This document shows positions 7,962-17,293 of a DNA stretch of 64,000 bases, piece after piece. The position numbers and the translations under genes are program-made. The stretch is from assembly GCF_001905095.1 (NCBI RefSeq), contig NZ_LWLS01000116.1, forward strand, positions 1 through 64,000, given 5' to 3'. The DNA comes from Micromonospora sp. CB01531 (GTDB taxonomy: Bacteria > Actinomycetota > Actinomycetes > Mycobacteriales > Micromonosporaceae). The stretch's first letter is position 1. The number at the start of each line of letters is the position of its first letter. The notes beneath the pieces were generated by a model. That model was given only the letters and a program-made list of their open reading frames with translations. It did not search any database and was not told where the DNA came from.

Positions 7962-10781
7962 GTGACCGGATGGGAGCCGGCCGCCGAGGCCGAGGTGGCG
8001 ATGCGGGACGCGTTGCGGGCCCAGGACCAGCAGCTCTACTTCCGCATCCTGACCCGGGTCGACCTGCTGCTGCCGGTCGCCGCCGAGGGGCTGGCGGGGC
8101 AGGCCCAGCTGGGTTGGGGCACCTGGACCACCGGTGGCCGGACCCACGTCCTCGCCTTCACCTCCGCCACCGCGTTGCGGGCCTGCCTGGGTGAGAACCC
8201 CGGTGCCACCCGCCGCGTCCGGTACGCCGATCTGGCCGCTGCCTGGCCCAACCACGAGTGGTGGCTGGCGGTCAACCCTGGCCTGCCCATCGAGGGCTAC
8301 CTGCCGGCCTGGTTCGTCGCCCAGCTCGCGCGGGGCGACGTCCGGCTGCCGGGCCGGACCATGGGCGCCCGCGCCCGACTGGATCGGGTGGAGGCCACCC
8401 GGGTCCGGGCCGCGGGCTCGCCCGAACCGCCCGGCCCGCCGGCCGCCCGCCAGCCGGATCCGGCGAACGGCCACCGCGCCCCGAGCCCCCCGACGCCGCT
8501 CGGCCGGTCGGCCGAGGACGACCGGCCGGCTCGCGACGGGTGGCCCGGCGGGTCGACCGCCGGCTCCGCCCGCGTCGGCGATCGGTCCGCCGCCGAGCCT
8601 GGCGCCGACGGCCGGTCCGGTTGGCTCACCGACCGGCATCGGCGCCCCGACGAGCAGGGTCCGCTCGCCCGTCCCGGCCGGTCCGGCGAGGCCGCCCCAC
8701 CGCAGCCCGCCCGGTCGTTCTTCGAGCCCGCCTCGGGCCGGGCGTCCCGCCGCCCGCCGCCGGATGCGGTGCCACGGGCCGTGCCGCCGTCCCGGTTCGC
8801 CAGCGGCAGCCAGCCGTTCCCGCGTCGCCGCCCGCTGAGCGAACCGGTGCCGGCGGACCCCACCCAGGCGTTCCGGTTGGACGCCGCCGAGGCCACCCAG
8901 GCGATCCGTCCGGCGGAGCCGCCCCGACCGTCCCGGCCGGCCGCCCCGATCGCCGCCGAGGAGGCCGCCCAGGCGCTGCCCCGCCGGCATCCCCGCCCCG
9001 GGCCGGGTGCGGAGGAAGCGACCCAGCCGATTCCCGCTCGCGCCCACCCGGGCGGCGCCGCTGACCGGACCCTCTCCGGGCCAGCGGACGCGGAAGAGCT
9101 GCCTCCGTCGATCGCCGAACCGGTTTCCGGCCCGCCCGCGCCCCGCCGGGGCTTCTCGCCGATCGTCATCGAGGGCACCGTCATCGAGGCCCGGGACCTG
9201 ACCGCGCCGGAGGAGCCGGGGGCGGCCCCGGCCGCCGGTCCACCGCCGGTGGTGTCGGAGCCGTACGCCGTACCGACCGTCCCTGCCGCCGCCTCCGCGA
9301 TGGCGACCGCGACGGTGCCGACGGCGTACCGGGCCGACGGCGACGACGCACCCGCGCCCTGGGCCGGTCCCGCCGATCCCACCGTGCCGATCACGGTCGA
9401 CCCGCCCCCGCCGCCCGCCGCCGGGGAGGCCGTCCCGCCGGCGTTCCCGGCCGACCGGGCCGCCGCCGCCCCCGCCGCCGAGCGGATCGATCAGGCCGGG
9501 ATCGACGACCGGACCGCGTCGCTCTTCGAGCCGGTCGCGTCGTCCGCCGAGCAGACCGTGCCGCTGTTCGGCCGGAGCGCCTCCCCGGAACCGGGCACCG
9601 GGTCGCTGTTCCAGCCCGCCGGCCCGCCGGAGCAGCGTGCCGCATCGCCGGCCGAGCCGCCCAGGATGGCGGAGGAGCCTACGGCGCGGGTGAGCGTACC
9701 GACGGCACCGGACGAGGTGGCCGCCCCGACCGTGCCGACGAGCGACCGCACCCGGGAGACCGCGGGCACGGACGCCCCCGCCGGTCCACCACCCCCGGCA
9801 CCCGTGCCGGCCAACTTCGTGCCCGCCAACGAGGTGGAGGAGGAACTCGTCGGCGCCGTGGGTAGCGGCAGCACCGACGGTTTCCTCTCCACCCTCCTGC
9901 TGGCCCGGGTGCTGCTGCCGGTCGCGGCCGACTCCGCGCCGGGCGCCCGACCCGGCGATTCCGCGTTCGTCTGGCGGACCGAGGAGCTCGACGGCGAGAC
10001 GTACGTGGTGGTCTACACCTCGCCGGAGCGGCTCGCGGACCGGGTCGACGGACCGGTCGAGACGGTACGCGTCAAGTTCGTCCAGCTCATCCGGCGCTGG
10101 CCGGACGAGAACTGGTCGTTCGCGGTGAACCCGGGCACCCCGGTCGGCGCGAAGTACCCCGGCGAGCAGGTCCTGGCGTTGGCCAACTGGGCCGCCGAGG
10201 TGGGCCTCGGCGACGACCCGGAGGGCGAGCCGGAGCCGCCCGCGCCGGAGCCGGCGGCCCCGGCCCGACCCGCGGTGCCCCCGGTGGACCCGAGCCGGCC
10301 GGTCACCATGCAGAAGGCGGTCGCCCCGAGCCAGCTCGCGTACTACCTGGAGCGTGGCTACGACCGGGTGTCCGGCTTCGTGCACCGGGCCGGCGAGCTG
10401 GCCCACCTGAGCACCCCGGCCGGGCTGTACGACGCGCTCGGCCTCGGCCATCCCGACTCGCCGTTCGCCCGCGACGCCGAGGAGATCTACGTGCTGCGCT
10501 GGCCGGCGTACCGGCCCAGCCTCTACCGCATCCCGTACGGCGGACAGAACGAGGCCGCCATGCGGGCGATGGAGGGCTGGGTGATCGAGCGGCCCCCGTT
10601 CCGCGGCAACGGCTTCGCACCGGGTGAGAGCAGCGACGTGGTGGCCGAGTTCAAGGTGGACAGTGCCCGGCTGCCGCACGGCGCGCAGCTGTGGCGGATC
10701 GGCGCGGACGGGAGCGAACGGATGGTGGCGGTGCTCGACACCGACGCGCTGCGCTGGCGCCCGGCCGGTGACGAGTCGTGA
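7962..10781 (+). CDS. Large SseB-domain protein of the type VII secretion locus
   Basis: A 939-residue protein with two SseB-like domains, at about residues 15-135 (LLLPVAAEGLAG, WWLAVNPGLPIEGYLP) and 620-740 (LLPVAADSAPGARPGD, WSFAVNPGTPVGAKYP). They flank a Pro/Ala/Glu-rich, probably disordered middle with recurring T-Q-[AP]-[IF] units. A C-terminal domain from about residue 765 contains YYLERGYDRVSGFVHR. SseB-domain proteins are often found beside type VII genes in actinomycetes; the role is unknown, perhaps as cytosolic adaptor. GTG 7962-7964 is chosen because GGAGGAG lies eight bases upstream; GTG 7956 is the alternative. Confidence 0.75.
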   Translation: MTGWEPAAEAEVAMRDALRAQDQQLYFRILTRVDLLLPVAAEGLAGQAQLGWGTWTTGGRTHVLAFTSATALRACLGENPGATRRVRYADLAAAWPNHEWWLAVNPGLPIEGYLPAWFVAQLARGDVRLPGRTMGARARLDRVEATRVRAAGSPEPPGPPAARQPDPANGHRAPSPPTPLGRSAEDDRPARDGWPGGSTAGSARVGDRSAAEPGADGRSGWLTDRHRRPDEQGPLARPGRSGEAAPPQPARSFFEPASGRASRRPPPDAVPRAVPPSRFASGSQPFPRRRPLSEPVPADPTQAFRLDAAEATQAIRPAEPPRPSRPAAPIAAEEAAQALPRRHPRPGPGAEEATQPIPARAHPGGAADRTLSGPADAEELPPSIAEPVSGPPAPRRGFSPIVIEGTVIEARDLTAPEEPGAAPAAGPPPVVSEPYAVPTVPAAASAMATATVPTAYRADGDDAPAPWAGPADPTVPITVDPPPPPAAGEAVPPAFPADRAAAAPAAERIDQAGIDDRTASLFEPVASSAEQTVPLFGRSASPEPGTGSLFQPAGPPEQRAASPAEPPRMAEEPTARVSVPTAPDEVAAPTVPTSDRTRETAGTDAPAGPPPPAPVPANFVPANEVEEELVGAVGSGSTDGFLSTLLLARVLLPVAADSAPGARPGDSAFVWRTEELDGETYVVVYTSPERLADRVDGPVETVRVKFVQLIRRWPDENWSFAVNPGTPVGAKYPGEQVLALANWAAEVGLGDDPEGEPEPPAPEPAAPARPAVPPVDPSRPVTMQKAVAPSQLAYYLERGYDRVSGFVHRAGELAHLSTPAGLYDALGLGHPDSPFARDAEEIYVLRWPAYRPSLYRIPYGGQNEAAMRAMEGWVIERPPFRGNGFAPGESSDVVAEFKVDSARLPHGAQLWRIGADGSERMVAVLDTDALRWRPAGDES

Positions 10782-11143
10782 GCCGCGACGGCTACGTGGC
10801 CCGCTGGCGGGGCCGGGAGTACCAGGCCAGCCCGGACGGCGACGACGTCCGCCTCTACCAGCCCGAACCGGGCGAGGGCTTCGAGGAGGTACGCCCCGGC
10901 CGCCACGTCCGGGTGTTGCCGGTCGCCGAGGTCGACGACCTGGCGTACGTGCGGACCACCTGCACGTGGCAGGGGCAGCCGTTCATCGTGCTGGCCGAGC
11001 ACGAGGGCTGGCTGCGGGTGGAGTACACCGGCGGCCGCTGGCCGGTGGCCCGCGCGATGGGTCTGGAGGCGTTCGAGTTCGGCGTCTACCAGGGCTGGGC
11101 GCCGGCGCACGAGGTCTCCGACCGGCGCGAGAAGCGGGTCTGA
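10778..11143 (+). CDS. Conserved hypothetical protein coupled to the SseB-domain gene
   Basis: A 121-residue soluble protein rich in charged and aromatic residues (GYVARWRGREYQASPDGDD, VEYTGGRWPVARAMGL). It starts at a GTG that overlaps the stop of the SseB-domain gene (GTGA), so the two are translated together. No catalytic motif or membrane segment is visible. Function is unknown; linkage suggests a part in the same type VII-associated process. It converges with the hydrolase gene one base away. Confidence 0.7.
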   Translation: MSRDGYVARWRGREYQASPDGDDVRLYQPEPGEGFEEVRPGRHVRVLPVAEVDDLAYVRTTCTWQGQPFIVLAEHEGWLRVEYTGGRWPVARAMGLEAFEFGVYQGWAPAHEVSDRREKRV

Positions 11144-11144
11144 G

Positions 11145-12077
11145 TCAGGATTTCGTCCAGCGCAGGATCTCGCCGAGCACCACGTCGTGGGCCTCCGCGT
11201 GCGGGAAGTGGCCGACCCCGTCGAGCAGCCGCCACTCGTACGGCGCGATGACGTAGCGGCCGGAACCCTGGGCGGTACGTGGCAGGGACGCCTGGTCCAG
11301 CGCGCCGTGCAGCTGCAGGGTCGGCGTGACCAGCGGTTTCTGCATCAGTTTGACGAACCGGTAGCCGTGCAGCCGCAGCACCGAACGGAACGCCCACCGG
11401 TAGCCCTCCATGGCGCAGAAGGCGGCCTGCGGAATCTGCATCGCCTCCCGGCAGCACCGGGCGTACGCCGCGAAGTCCGGGCCTTCGACCCAGCGGGGTC
11501 CGCCCCAGCGGCGCAGGATCGCCTCCACCTCGGCGGCGTCGTCCCGGGTCAGCACGTGCTCGTAGCGGGGTAGCTGGAACTTCAGCGTGGGCGTGGAGGC
11601 GGTGAACTGGCCGCGCGGGTCCGCGAAGATGGCGGCCCGCAGCCGGAGCGGGTGCGGCGCCCCGAGCACCACCAGCCGCCGGACCAGGCTGGGGTGGAAC
11701 GAGGCGGCGGTCCACCCGATGAGGCCGCCGGCCCCGGAGCCGACCAGGGTCGCCGACCGCTCGCCGAGCGCCCGGATCAGCCCGGCGACGTCGGCGGCGA
11801 GGGTGTAGCCGTCGTACCCCCGCGGTGGCTTGTCGCTCGCGCCGTACCCGCGCAGGTCGACCGCGACGGCCCGGAATCCCGCGTCCGCGACCGCCGGCAG
11901 CAGGTCCTTCCAGGCGTACCAGTACTCGGGGAACCCGTGCAGGAAGAGCACCATCGGGCCGGTGCCGGCCTCGACGACGTGGAAGCGGCTGCCGTTGGCG
12001 CCGACGAACCGGTGCGCCCACGGCCCGTCGGGGAGGACGCAGGACTCGTCGACAGGTCCGCCGCGCTGGTCGGTCAT
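11145..12077 (-). CDS. Epoxide-hydrolase-like alpha/beta-hydrolase lacking the nucleophile
   Basis: A 310-residue alpha/beta-hydrolase fold protein. The oxyanion motif HGFPEYWYAW and the strand-5 partner VAVDLRGYGASDKP are typical of epoxide and haloalkane hydrolases. At the nucleophile elbow, where relatives have VGHDWGG, it reads VGSGAGG, so the Asp is a Gly. The catalytic His is present in GVGHFPHAE. The start is ATG 12075-12077; the upstream extension is Arg-rich and unlikely to be coding. It may be catalytically inactive or use different chemistry. Confidence 0.8.
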   Translation of the reverse strand: MTDQRGGPVDESCVLPDGPWAHRFVGANGSRFHVVEAGTGPMVLFLHGFPEYWYAWKDLLPAVADAGFRAVAVDLRGYGASDKPPRGYDGYTLAADVAGLIRALGERSATLVGSGAGGLIGWTAASFHPSLVRRLVVLGAPHPLRLRAAIFADPRGQFTASTPTLKFQLPRYEHVLTRDDAAEVEAILRRWGGPRWVEGPDFAAYARCCREAMQIPQAAFCAMEGYRWAFRSVLRLHGYRFVKLMQKPLVTPTLQLHGALDQASLPRTAQGSGRYVIAPYEWRLLDGVGHFPHAEAHDVVLGEILRWTKS

Positions 12078-12189
12078 GTGCCCAGCGTAGGCGCTGCGCG
12101 CGTGCGGCCGCCGCGCGCCGTCGGGCCGGCGCTCCGCACGGCCGCCGCCGTCCCGGGGCGACCTGCGTCGCTGCCGACGGATCAACGGG

Positions 12190-12222
12190 CGATGCCCGGG
12201 CAGGTGGCCTGCCCGGGCATCG
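12190..12222 (-). terminator. Strong hairpin terminator of first M6 protease gene
   Basis: Perfect 15-base arms (CGATGCCCGGGCAGG / CCTGCCCGGGCATCG) with a three-base loop lie 21 bases past the stop of the protease gene at 12244. Confidence 0.75.
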
Positions 12223-12243
12223 CGTCGTGCGGTGATCAGCGGC

Positions 12244-14700
12244 TCAGGAGAACTGGACCTTGATCGAGGTGCCGTTCTGCTTCAGAACCTTGATCTTGGT
12301 GCCGGTGGCCGGGAGCTTGACGCCGTGGTTCGGCAGCTCCGGGAACCAGTACTGCTTGGTGTCGTCGAACAGCGGCTGCGCGTCTTGGCCACGGATGTAC
12401 TGCGGCTGGCTGTTGATGTGCAGCGTGAACGAGTCCGCCTTCTTCAGACTGAACGGCGCGTCGTAGACCTGGACCCGGGCCCGCCAGGGGTTGCCGGTCA
12501 GGTTGTAGATCGGCCGCGGGTGCGCGTCGATGATCATGTTCCGACCCTCACCCGGGTGGGCGAAGGTGTCGTTGTCGGCCCACCGGAGGTTCCAGTAGGA
12601 GATCAGCAGACCCTGCTGGTACGCGTAGTGGTCCACCCAGTCGGGCCGGCTGTTCAGGTAGCCGAAGTAGTACGGGCCGGTCTTCAGGTACTTGTCGTAC
12701 GAGACGTACGACCGATTGCCGGCGATGTAGTAGTTGGCGAAGTCCCGGGTGTAGGTCTCCTCGGCGATGCTCCAGCCCTTGAGCGCCCAGTCCCCGGTGC
12801 CGTTCTCGGCGCCGTCGCTGAGCAGGGTCTGCCCGTCTGTGGTCACGGTGATCGCGTCACCGAAGAAGCCGCCCGCGGAAAGCCCGCCGTCCGTGACGTA
12901 GTGGAACCGGAACTGGGCCACCTTGCCGGCCGCCGCGTCCAGCGGGATGTTGATGTCCACCCACTTGCCGCCGCTGCTGCCGCTGAGGGCAGGACGGGGG
13001 TCGCTGCCCGAGACGGGCGGGAGTGCCTTGCCGTTGACCGTGCCGGGCAGCGCCGACCAGGTCTTGCCGCCGTCGGTCGACGCCTCGAAGAAGAGGTAGT
13101 CGAAGCCGGACTCGATGGAGTAGCGGCCCTTCATCGACAGGGCGGCCGTCGACTTCCCGGTGAGGTCGATCGTCCTGGTCATGGTGTTGTCCAGGTCGTC
13201 GTCGTTACCCGAGAAGTACTGCTTGGCACCGTCGAACGGCTTGCCGTTGTTGAAGGTGTACGTCCGTGGCGGAAGCACCACGACCGCGGCCTGGGGCTTC
13301 TTGGAGTTGTACTCCTGCGGCCCGAGTTCCAGGGTGCGCTTCTGGCCGGCCTTGACCACCTCGTAGTCGAGCCAACCGAGCTGGAGCTTGTTCCACGCGC
13401 CCAGGTCGCCACCGCGCTCGCCGATGCCGCGGTCGTTCTTGTCGCCGAGCCGGCTCTGGGCCATCAGGGTCCAGTGCTCGTTGTTGTTGTCGCCGCCGTT
13501 CAGGACGTTGTAGTCGTCCGGCAGGCCGAGGTCGTGGCCGTACTCGTGGTAGAAGACGCTGCGGCCACCGTTCTCCGGCTGAATGGTGTAGTCGCGGATC
13601 CAGACGCCGGTGTCGCCGATCTCGGTGCCGCCGATCGGGAAGTTCGCCGGACCGGTCTGCGAGGTGTTGTATGCCGCCCAGCGGTGGCTCCAGATCGCGT
13701 CCTCGCCCTGGTGCGGGTCGCCGTCCGCCTGGTCGCCGCCAGAGTGAACGATCTGGAAGTGGTCGATGTAGCCGTCCGGCTCGTTGAAGTTGCCGTCGCC
13801 GTCGTAGTCGTACCGGTCCCACTGGTCGAACGACTGCATGTCGGCCTTGATCTGGGCGTCGGTGCGCCCCTTGGCCTTCTGGTCGGCGACCCACTGGTTG
13901 GCGGCGTCCCGGATCAGGTCCCAGGTGTTCTGGCAGACGTTGCTGTCGCAGACCGCCGGGTCGTTGGCAGGGTTCTCGACGTCGTCGTCCGCGATCGGGT
14001 CGTCCGAGCGGCCGTACCGCGCGGCGTTGTACTTGACCTTCACCCAGTCGGTGACCATGCCGTCCACGGTGTACCGCCCGGACGACTGGGCCTCGTAGTA
14101 CTGCTTGAGCGACTCGTCGCCCGGCTTCGTGCCGAAGTACAGCTGGCGGAAGTGCTCCGGGCTGTAGTTGGCCTGCCAGACGGTGGAGTTGTCGACCGCA
14201 CGGTTCGGTGCCGGGATCTCGTTGTGCCGCGGCCCGTCGAACCGGGTCGGACCCGGGATGTCCGGGTTCATGTCCTTGTCCGGGTAGGCCGGGTCCCGCT
14301 CGTCGCCGAACTCGGCCAGGATCACGAAGATCTTGTCGGTCCGCTCCCGGGCCAACTCGACGTACTGGTTCTTCTTGCCGCCCTTGCCCGGGGCCGCGCT
14401 CCGGGCGCCGGCCGCCGTCGCCGCGCCGCCGGCGGTCTCGCCGACCTTGACGACGGTGCTGCCGTTGATCTTCTGCGGCGTGGTCTTGCCGGACAGGACC
14501 TCGCTGAGGCCCTCCTGACGAAGCGCGCGGCGCTTCTCTTCGAACTTGTCCGGCAGATCATGCTCAGCCTGCACGGGCTCGGCCACCGACGAAGCGGTGG
14601 CCGGCAACTTCGGCTGCGGCGCGGCGCTGGCGGCCGTGCCCGCCACCAGTCCCGTCGCTGTCAGCGAAAGCCCGAGTAGACCCACTGCGACTTTGCGCAC
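12244..14700 (-). CDS. Secreted M6-family metalloprotease (immune inhibitor A type) 1
   Basis: An 818-residue secreted protease. A signal peptide (VGLLGLSLTATGLVAG, cleaved near ASA-AP) is followed by a charged propeptide. The M6 catalytic domain has the zinc site HEYGHDLGLPDDY near residue 380 and the Met-turn region LMAQSRL. Aspartate-rich DYDGDGNFNEPDGYIDH lies ahead of it. The C-terminal third contains beta-rich domains as in Bacillus InhA proteins. It probably degrades proteins outside the cell. The GTG at 14698-14700 follows GGAGG by six bases. It has two paralogues nearby (14962-17268 and 20289-23078). Confidence 0.9.
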   Translation of the reverse strand: MRKVAVGLLGLSLTATGLVAGTAASAAPQPKLPATASSVAEPVQAEHDLPDKFEEKRRALRQEGLSEVLSGKTTPQKINGSTVVKVGETAGGAATAAGARSAAPGKGGKKNQYVELARERTDKIFVILAEFGDERDPAYPDKDMNPDIPGPTRFDGPRHNEIPAPNRAVDNSTVWQANYSPEHFRQLYFGTKPGDESLKQYYEAQSSGRYTVDGMVTDWVKVKYNAARYGRSDDPIADDDVENPANDPAVCDSNVCQNTWDLIRDAANQWVADQKAKGRTDAQIKADMQSFDQWDRYDYDGDGNFNEPDGYIDHFQIVHSGGDQADGDPHQGEDAIWSHRWAAYNTSQTGPANFPIGGTEIGDTGVWIRDYTIQPENGGRSVFYHEYGHDLGLPDDYNVLNGGDNNNEHWTLMAQSRLGDKNDRGIGERGGDLGAWNKLQLGWLDYEVVKAGQKRTLELGPQEYNSKKPQAAVVVLPPRTYTFNNGKPFDGAKQYFSGNDDDLDNTMTRTIDLTGKSTAALSMKGRYSIESGFDYLFFEASTDGGKTWSALPGTVNGKALPPVSGSDPRPALSGSSGGKWVDINIPLDAAAGKVAQFRFHYVTDGGLSAGGFFGDAITVTTDGQTLLSDGAENGTGDWALKGWSIAEETYTRDFANYYIAGNRSYVSYDKYLKTGPYYFGYLNSRPDWVDHYAYQQGLLISYWNLRWADNDTFAHPGEGRNMIIDAHPRPIYNLTGNPWRARVQVYDAPFSLKKADSFTLHINSQPQYIRGQDAQPLFDDTKQYWFPELPNHGVKLPATGTKIKVLKQNGTSIKVQFS

Positions 14701-14751
14701 GTGGTACCTCCGGTGTGAGGGAACCGGCCCACGGGGTCGGGCCGGTGAGAC

Positions 14752-14767
14752 GTCCCACTAGTGGGAC
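14752..14767. promoter_or_regulatory. Perfect 16-bp palindrome upstream of M6 protease 1
   Basis: GTCCCACTAGTGGGAC is a perfect palindrome 52 bases before the protease start; CCACTGGTG, a partial second copy, follows directly. It is a good candidate operator for the first protease gene. The binding protein is unknown. Confidence 0.5.
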
Positions 14768-14912
14768 CACTGGTGAAGATAGACACTCCCGTGACGGGTG
14801 GGAAGACAGGCACGTCGATTTGTAGCAACTGCTTGACGGGACGGCTCTTCACCGTCACATCCGCATCGGTCGATCGGACAGATCGAGCAGGGCGAGCGTC
14901 CGGGTACGCGAA

Positions 14913-14944
14913 AGGGGCCGGTGGCGTCGCCGCCACCGGCCCCT
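14913..14944 (-). terminator. Hairpin terminator of second M6 protease gene
   Basis: Perfect 14-base arms (AGGGGCCGGTGGCG / CGCCACCGGCCCCT) with a four-base loop end 18 bases past the stop of the protease gene at 14962. Confidence 0.75.
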
Positions 14945-14961
14945 CCGTTGGTGCTACCCGA

Positions 14962-17268
14962 TCAGTTGGTGACCTTGACGACCATGTCGCTGGTCGGGGT
15001 GGTGCCCTGCTGCAGGATCTCGATCTTGGTGCCGGTGCCGGCGACCTTCACCGAGTTCCACGCGTTGCCCGAGTTCCAGTACGTCCCGATACCGCTGTCG
15101 TCGAAGATCGGGTGCGGCTCGAGCGCCGGGACCGTGACCGCCACGCCGTTCTTGTGGAAGGTCTGGGCCGGCTTGGCGTAGAGGCTGAACGTCGCGTCGT
15201 AGCCACCGCGCCGGTTGGTGATCGTGCCCTGGCCGCCGATGTTGATCTTCTGCGAACGGACGTCGACCGGGAGGTTGAGGCCGTAGCCCGGGTGCTGCGA
15301 CGTGTTGTTGTCGCCGTACGCGTAGTTCACGTACCACACCAGCATGCCGGGGTGGTTCGAGAACCGCTCCACGAAGTCCGGCCGGCTGTTGGCCCAGCCG
15401 AAGTTGTACCCACCGGTGCGCAGCGCGTCGTCGTAACCGAAGTAGGTCCGGTTCTCGGCGATGTAGAAGCGCGGGTAGGTGTCGGTCACGGAGCCGCCCA
15501 TCCGGGTCCAGCCCTTGGCCGTCCACTCGGCGGCCAGGGTCTCCGCGTCGTCGGTCCACGCGACGGTGCCGTTCTTGGTCAGCGCGATGTTGTCCAGGAA
15601 CGGACCCGCCAGGTGCACGCCGCCGTCGGTGGCGTAGCGGTAGCGGAACGTCACGGTCTGGCCGGCGTACGCCGACAGGTCGTAGGTCAGGTCGACCCAC
15701 GCGCCGCTGGTGGAGCCGTCGACCCCGGTCTCACCCTGGTCGATGAGCGAGTTGCTCAGGGCGTGCCAGGTGGCGCCACCGTCGGTGGACACCTCGGCGT
15801 AGAGGTAGTCGTAGTCCTCCTCGATGTCCCACTGGGCCTTCGCGGTGATCGACGCGGAGGTCGAGCCGGTCAGGTCCAGGGTGCGAGTCAGCGTGGTGTT
15901 CAGGTCGTCCGCGCTGCCGCCCCACCACTCGTACGACCCGCCGAACGGCGTGTTGTAGTTCGTGGTCTGGGTGGTCGAGGGCAGGTTGACCACGACGGCC
16001 TGGGCCTTCGGCCCGTCGCTGTCGCCCGCCGGGCCCAGGGTCACCTGGGTGGTGCCCTTGCCGTAGTCGACGGTCGAGTGGTTCAGCCAGCCCAGGTAGA
16101 GCTTCGACCACGGGTCCATGTAGCCCGGGGTCGAACCGATGTCGTCGGTGCCGTGGCTCAGCCACGAACCCGACGCCATCAGGCTCCAGAAGCCGACGCC
16201 GTTGTCGCCGCCCGCGGTGTCGTACAGGTCCGGCAGGCCGAGGTCGTGGCCGTACTCGTGGGCGAACACGCCCAGGCCGCCGTTCTCCGGCTCCGTGGTG
16301 TAGTCCCGGATCCAGAAGCCGGAGTTGCCGATCTGGACACCACCGGCCAGGTTGCCGGCCGGGCCAGCCTTGCCCTCAAGGTTGGGGAACGCGGCCCAGC
16401 GGTGCGACCAGATGGCGTCCTCGCCCTGGGCGCCGCCGCCGGCCTCCTCGCCCTCGCCGGCGTGCACCGCCTGGAAGTGGTCGATGTAGCCGTCGGGCTC
16501 GTTGAAGTTGCCGTCGCCGTCGTAGTCGTACCGGTCCCAGACGTCGAACTGGGCCAGGTAGTCCTTGATCTGCTGCGGCGTCTTGCCGGCCTTGACCTGG
16601 GCGTCATACCAGGACGTGGCGCTGTCCTTGACGAAGTTCCAGGAGCCGTCGGCGTCGGAGATCTTGTTGCTGCCGTACCGCGCCTCGTTGTACGGCACGG
16701 AGATCCAGTCGCTGACGTCGCCGCCGACCGTGTACCGACCGCCGGACTGCTGCAGGTAGAAGTCCCGCATCGACTCGCCCGAACCGTAGAACATGTCCGT
16801 GTAGTGCTCCCGGTGGAAGTCCGGGCGCCACAGGGTGCTGTTGTTGTCGGTCGAGCTGCCGTCCCAGTTGCGGTCCGGCTCTGGGATCTGGTTGACCACC
16901 GGGCCGGGGGTGCCCCCGGTACGCGGGTCGGTCTTGTCGCCGAAGTTGACCAGCATCGTGAAGATGGGGTCGATCTTCGGCGCCTGCTGGTACTCGACGA
17001 ACAGGTCGTCCTTTACCTGGATGACCTTCGAGCCGTTGCGCGTCTGAAGCTTGGCCTTGCCCGTCAGCAGGTCGGCGATGGCCTGCTTCCGGACCTCCCG
17101 GTGCTGATCCGCCTTCGGATCCGGGAGGTTGTCCTTGCCCTGCTTCACCTTGTCGACGCCGGGGGTGGGCTCCGCCGCCGGGGCGGCGGACGCCGGCGCC
17201 GTGACGACACCGGCTGCCAGCAGCGCGGCCGCGGCCGAGGCCAGGCCTGCTGTGACTCGTCTCCTCAA
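14962..17268 (-). CDS. Secreted M6-family metalloprotease (immune inhibitor A type) 2
   Basis: A 768-residue paralogue of the first protease. The signal peptide (LASAAAALLAAGVVTAPASA) is followed by a propeptide and the M6 domain with zinc site HEYGHDLGLPDLYDT near residue 335. The preceding DYDGDGNFNEPDGYIDH is identical to that of protease 1. The C-terminal beta domains contain an AYAGQTVTFRYRYATDGG segment. The best start is TTG 17266-17268, because AAGGAGGAGG lies a few bases upstream; no ATG is well placed. It has its own operator-like repeat and terminator, so it is probably a single-gene unit. Confidence 0.9.
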   Translation of the reverse strand: MRRRVTAGLASAAAALLAAGVVTAPASAAPAAEPTPGVDKVKQGKDNLPDPKADQHREVRKQAIADLLTGKAKLQTRNGSKVIQVKDDLFVEYQQAPKIDPIFTMLVNFGDKTDPRTGGTPGPVVNQIPEPDRNWDGSSTDNNSTLWRPDFHREHYTDMFYGSGESMRDFYLQQSGGRYTVGGDVSDWISVPYNEARYGSNKISDADGSWNFVKDSATSWYDAQVKAGKTPQQIKDYLAQFDVWDRYDYDGDGNFNEPDGYIDHFQAVHAGEGEEAGGGAQGEDAIWSHRWAAFPNLEGKAGPAGNLAGGVQIGNSGFWIRDYTTEPENGGLGVFAHEYGHDLGLPDLYDTAGGDNGVGFWSLMASGSWLSHGTDDIGSTPGYMDPWSKLYLGWLNHSTVDYGKGTTQVTLGPAGDSDGPKAQAVVVNLPSTTQTTNYNTPFGGSYEWWGGSADDLNTTLTRTLDLTGSTSASITAKAQWDIEEDYDYLYAEVSTDGGATWHALSNSLIDQGETGVDGSTSGAWVDLTYDLSAYAGQTVTFRYRYATDGGVHLAGPFLDNIALTKNGTVAWTDDAETLAAEWTAKGWTRMGGSVTDTYPRFYIAENRTYFGYDDALRTGGYNFGWANSRPDFVERFSNHPGMLVWYVNYAYGDNNTSQHPGYGLNLPVDVRSQKINIGGQGTITNRRGGYDATFSLYAKPAQTFHKNGVAVTVPALEPHPIFDDSGIGTYWNSGNAWNSVKVAGTGTKIEILQQGTTPTSDMVVKVTN

Positions 17269-17293
17269 AGGTCCTCCTCCTTTGTGGATCTGT

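Noticed and set aside
12232..14679. Long open frame opposite M6 protease 1 (and similar ones opposite M6 protease 2, tmk, topA and the SseB gene)
   Set aside because: High-GC shadow frames without ribosome sites or family resemblance; the opposite strand has the clear protein.
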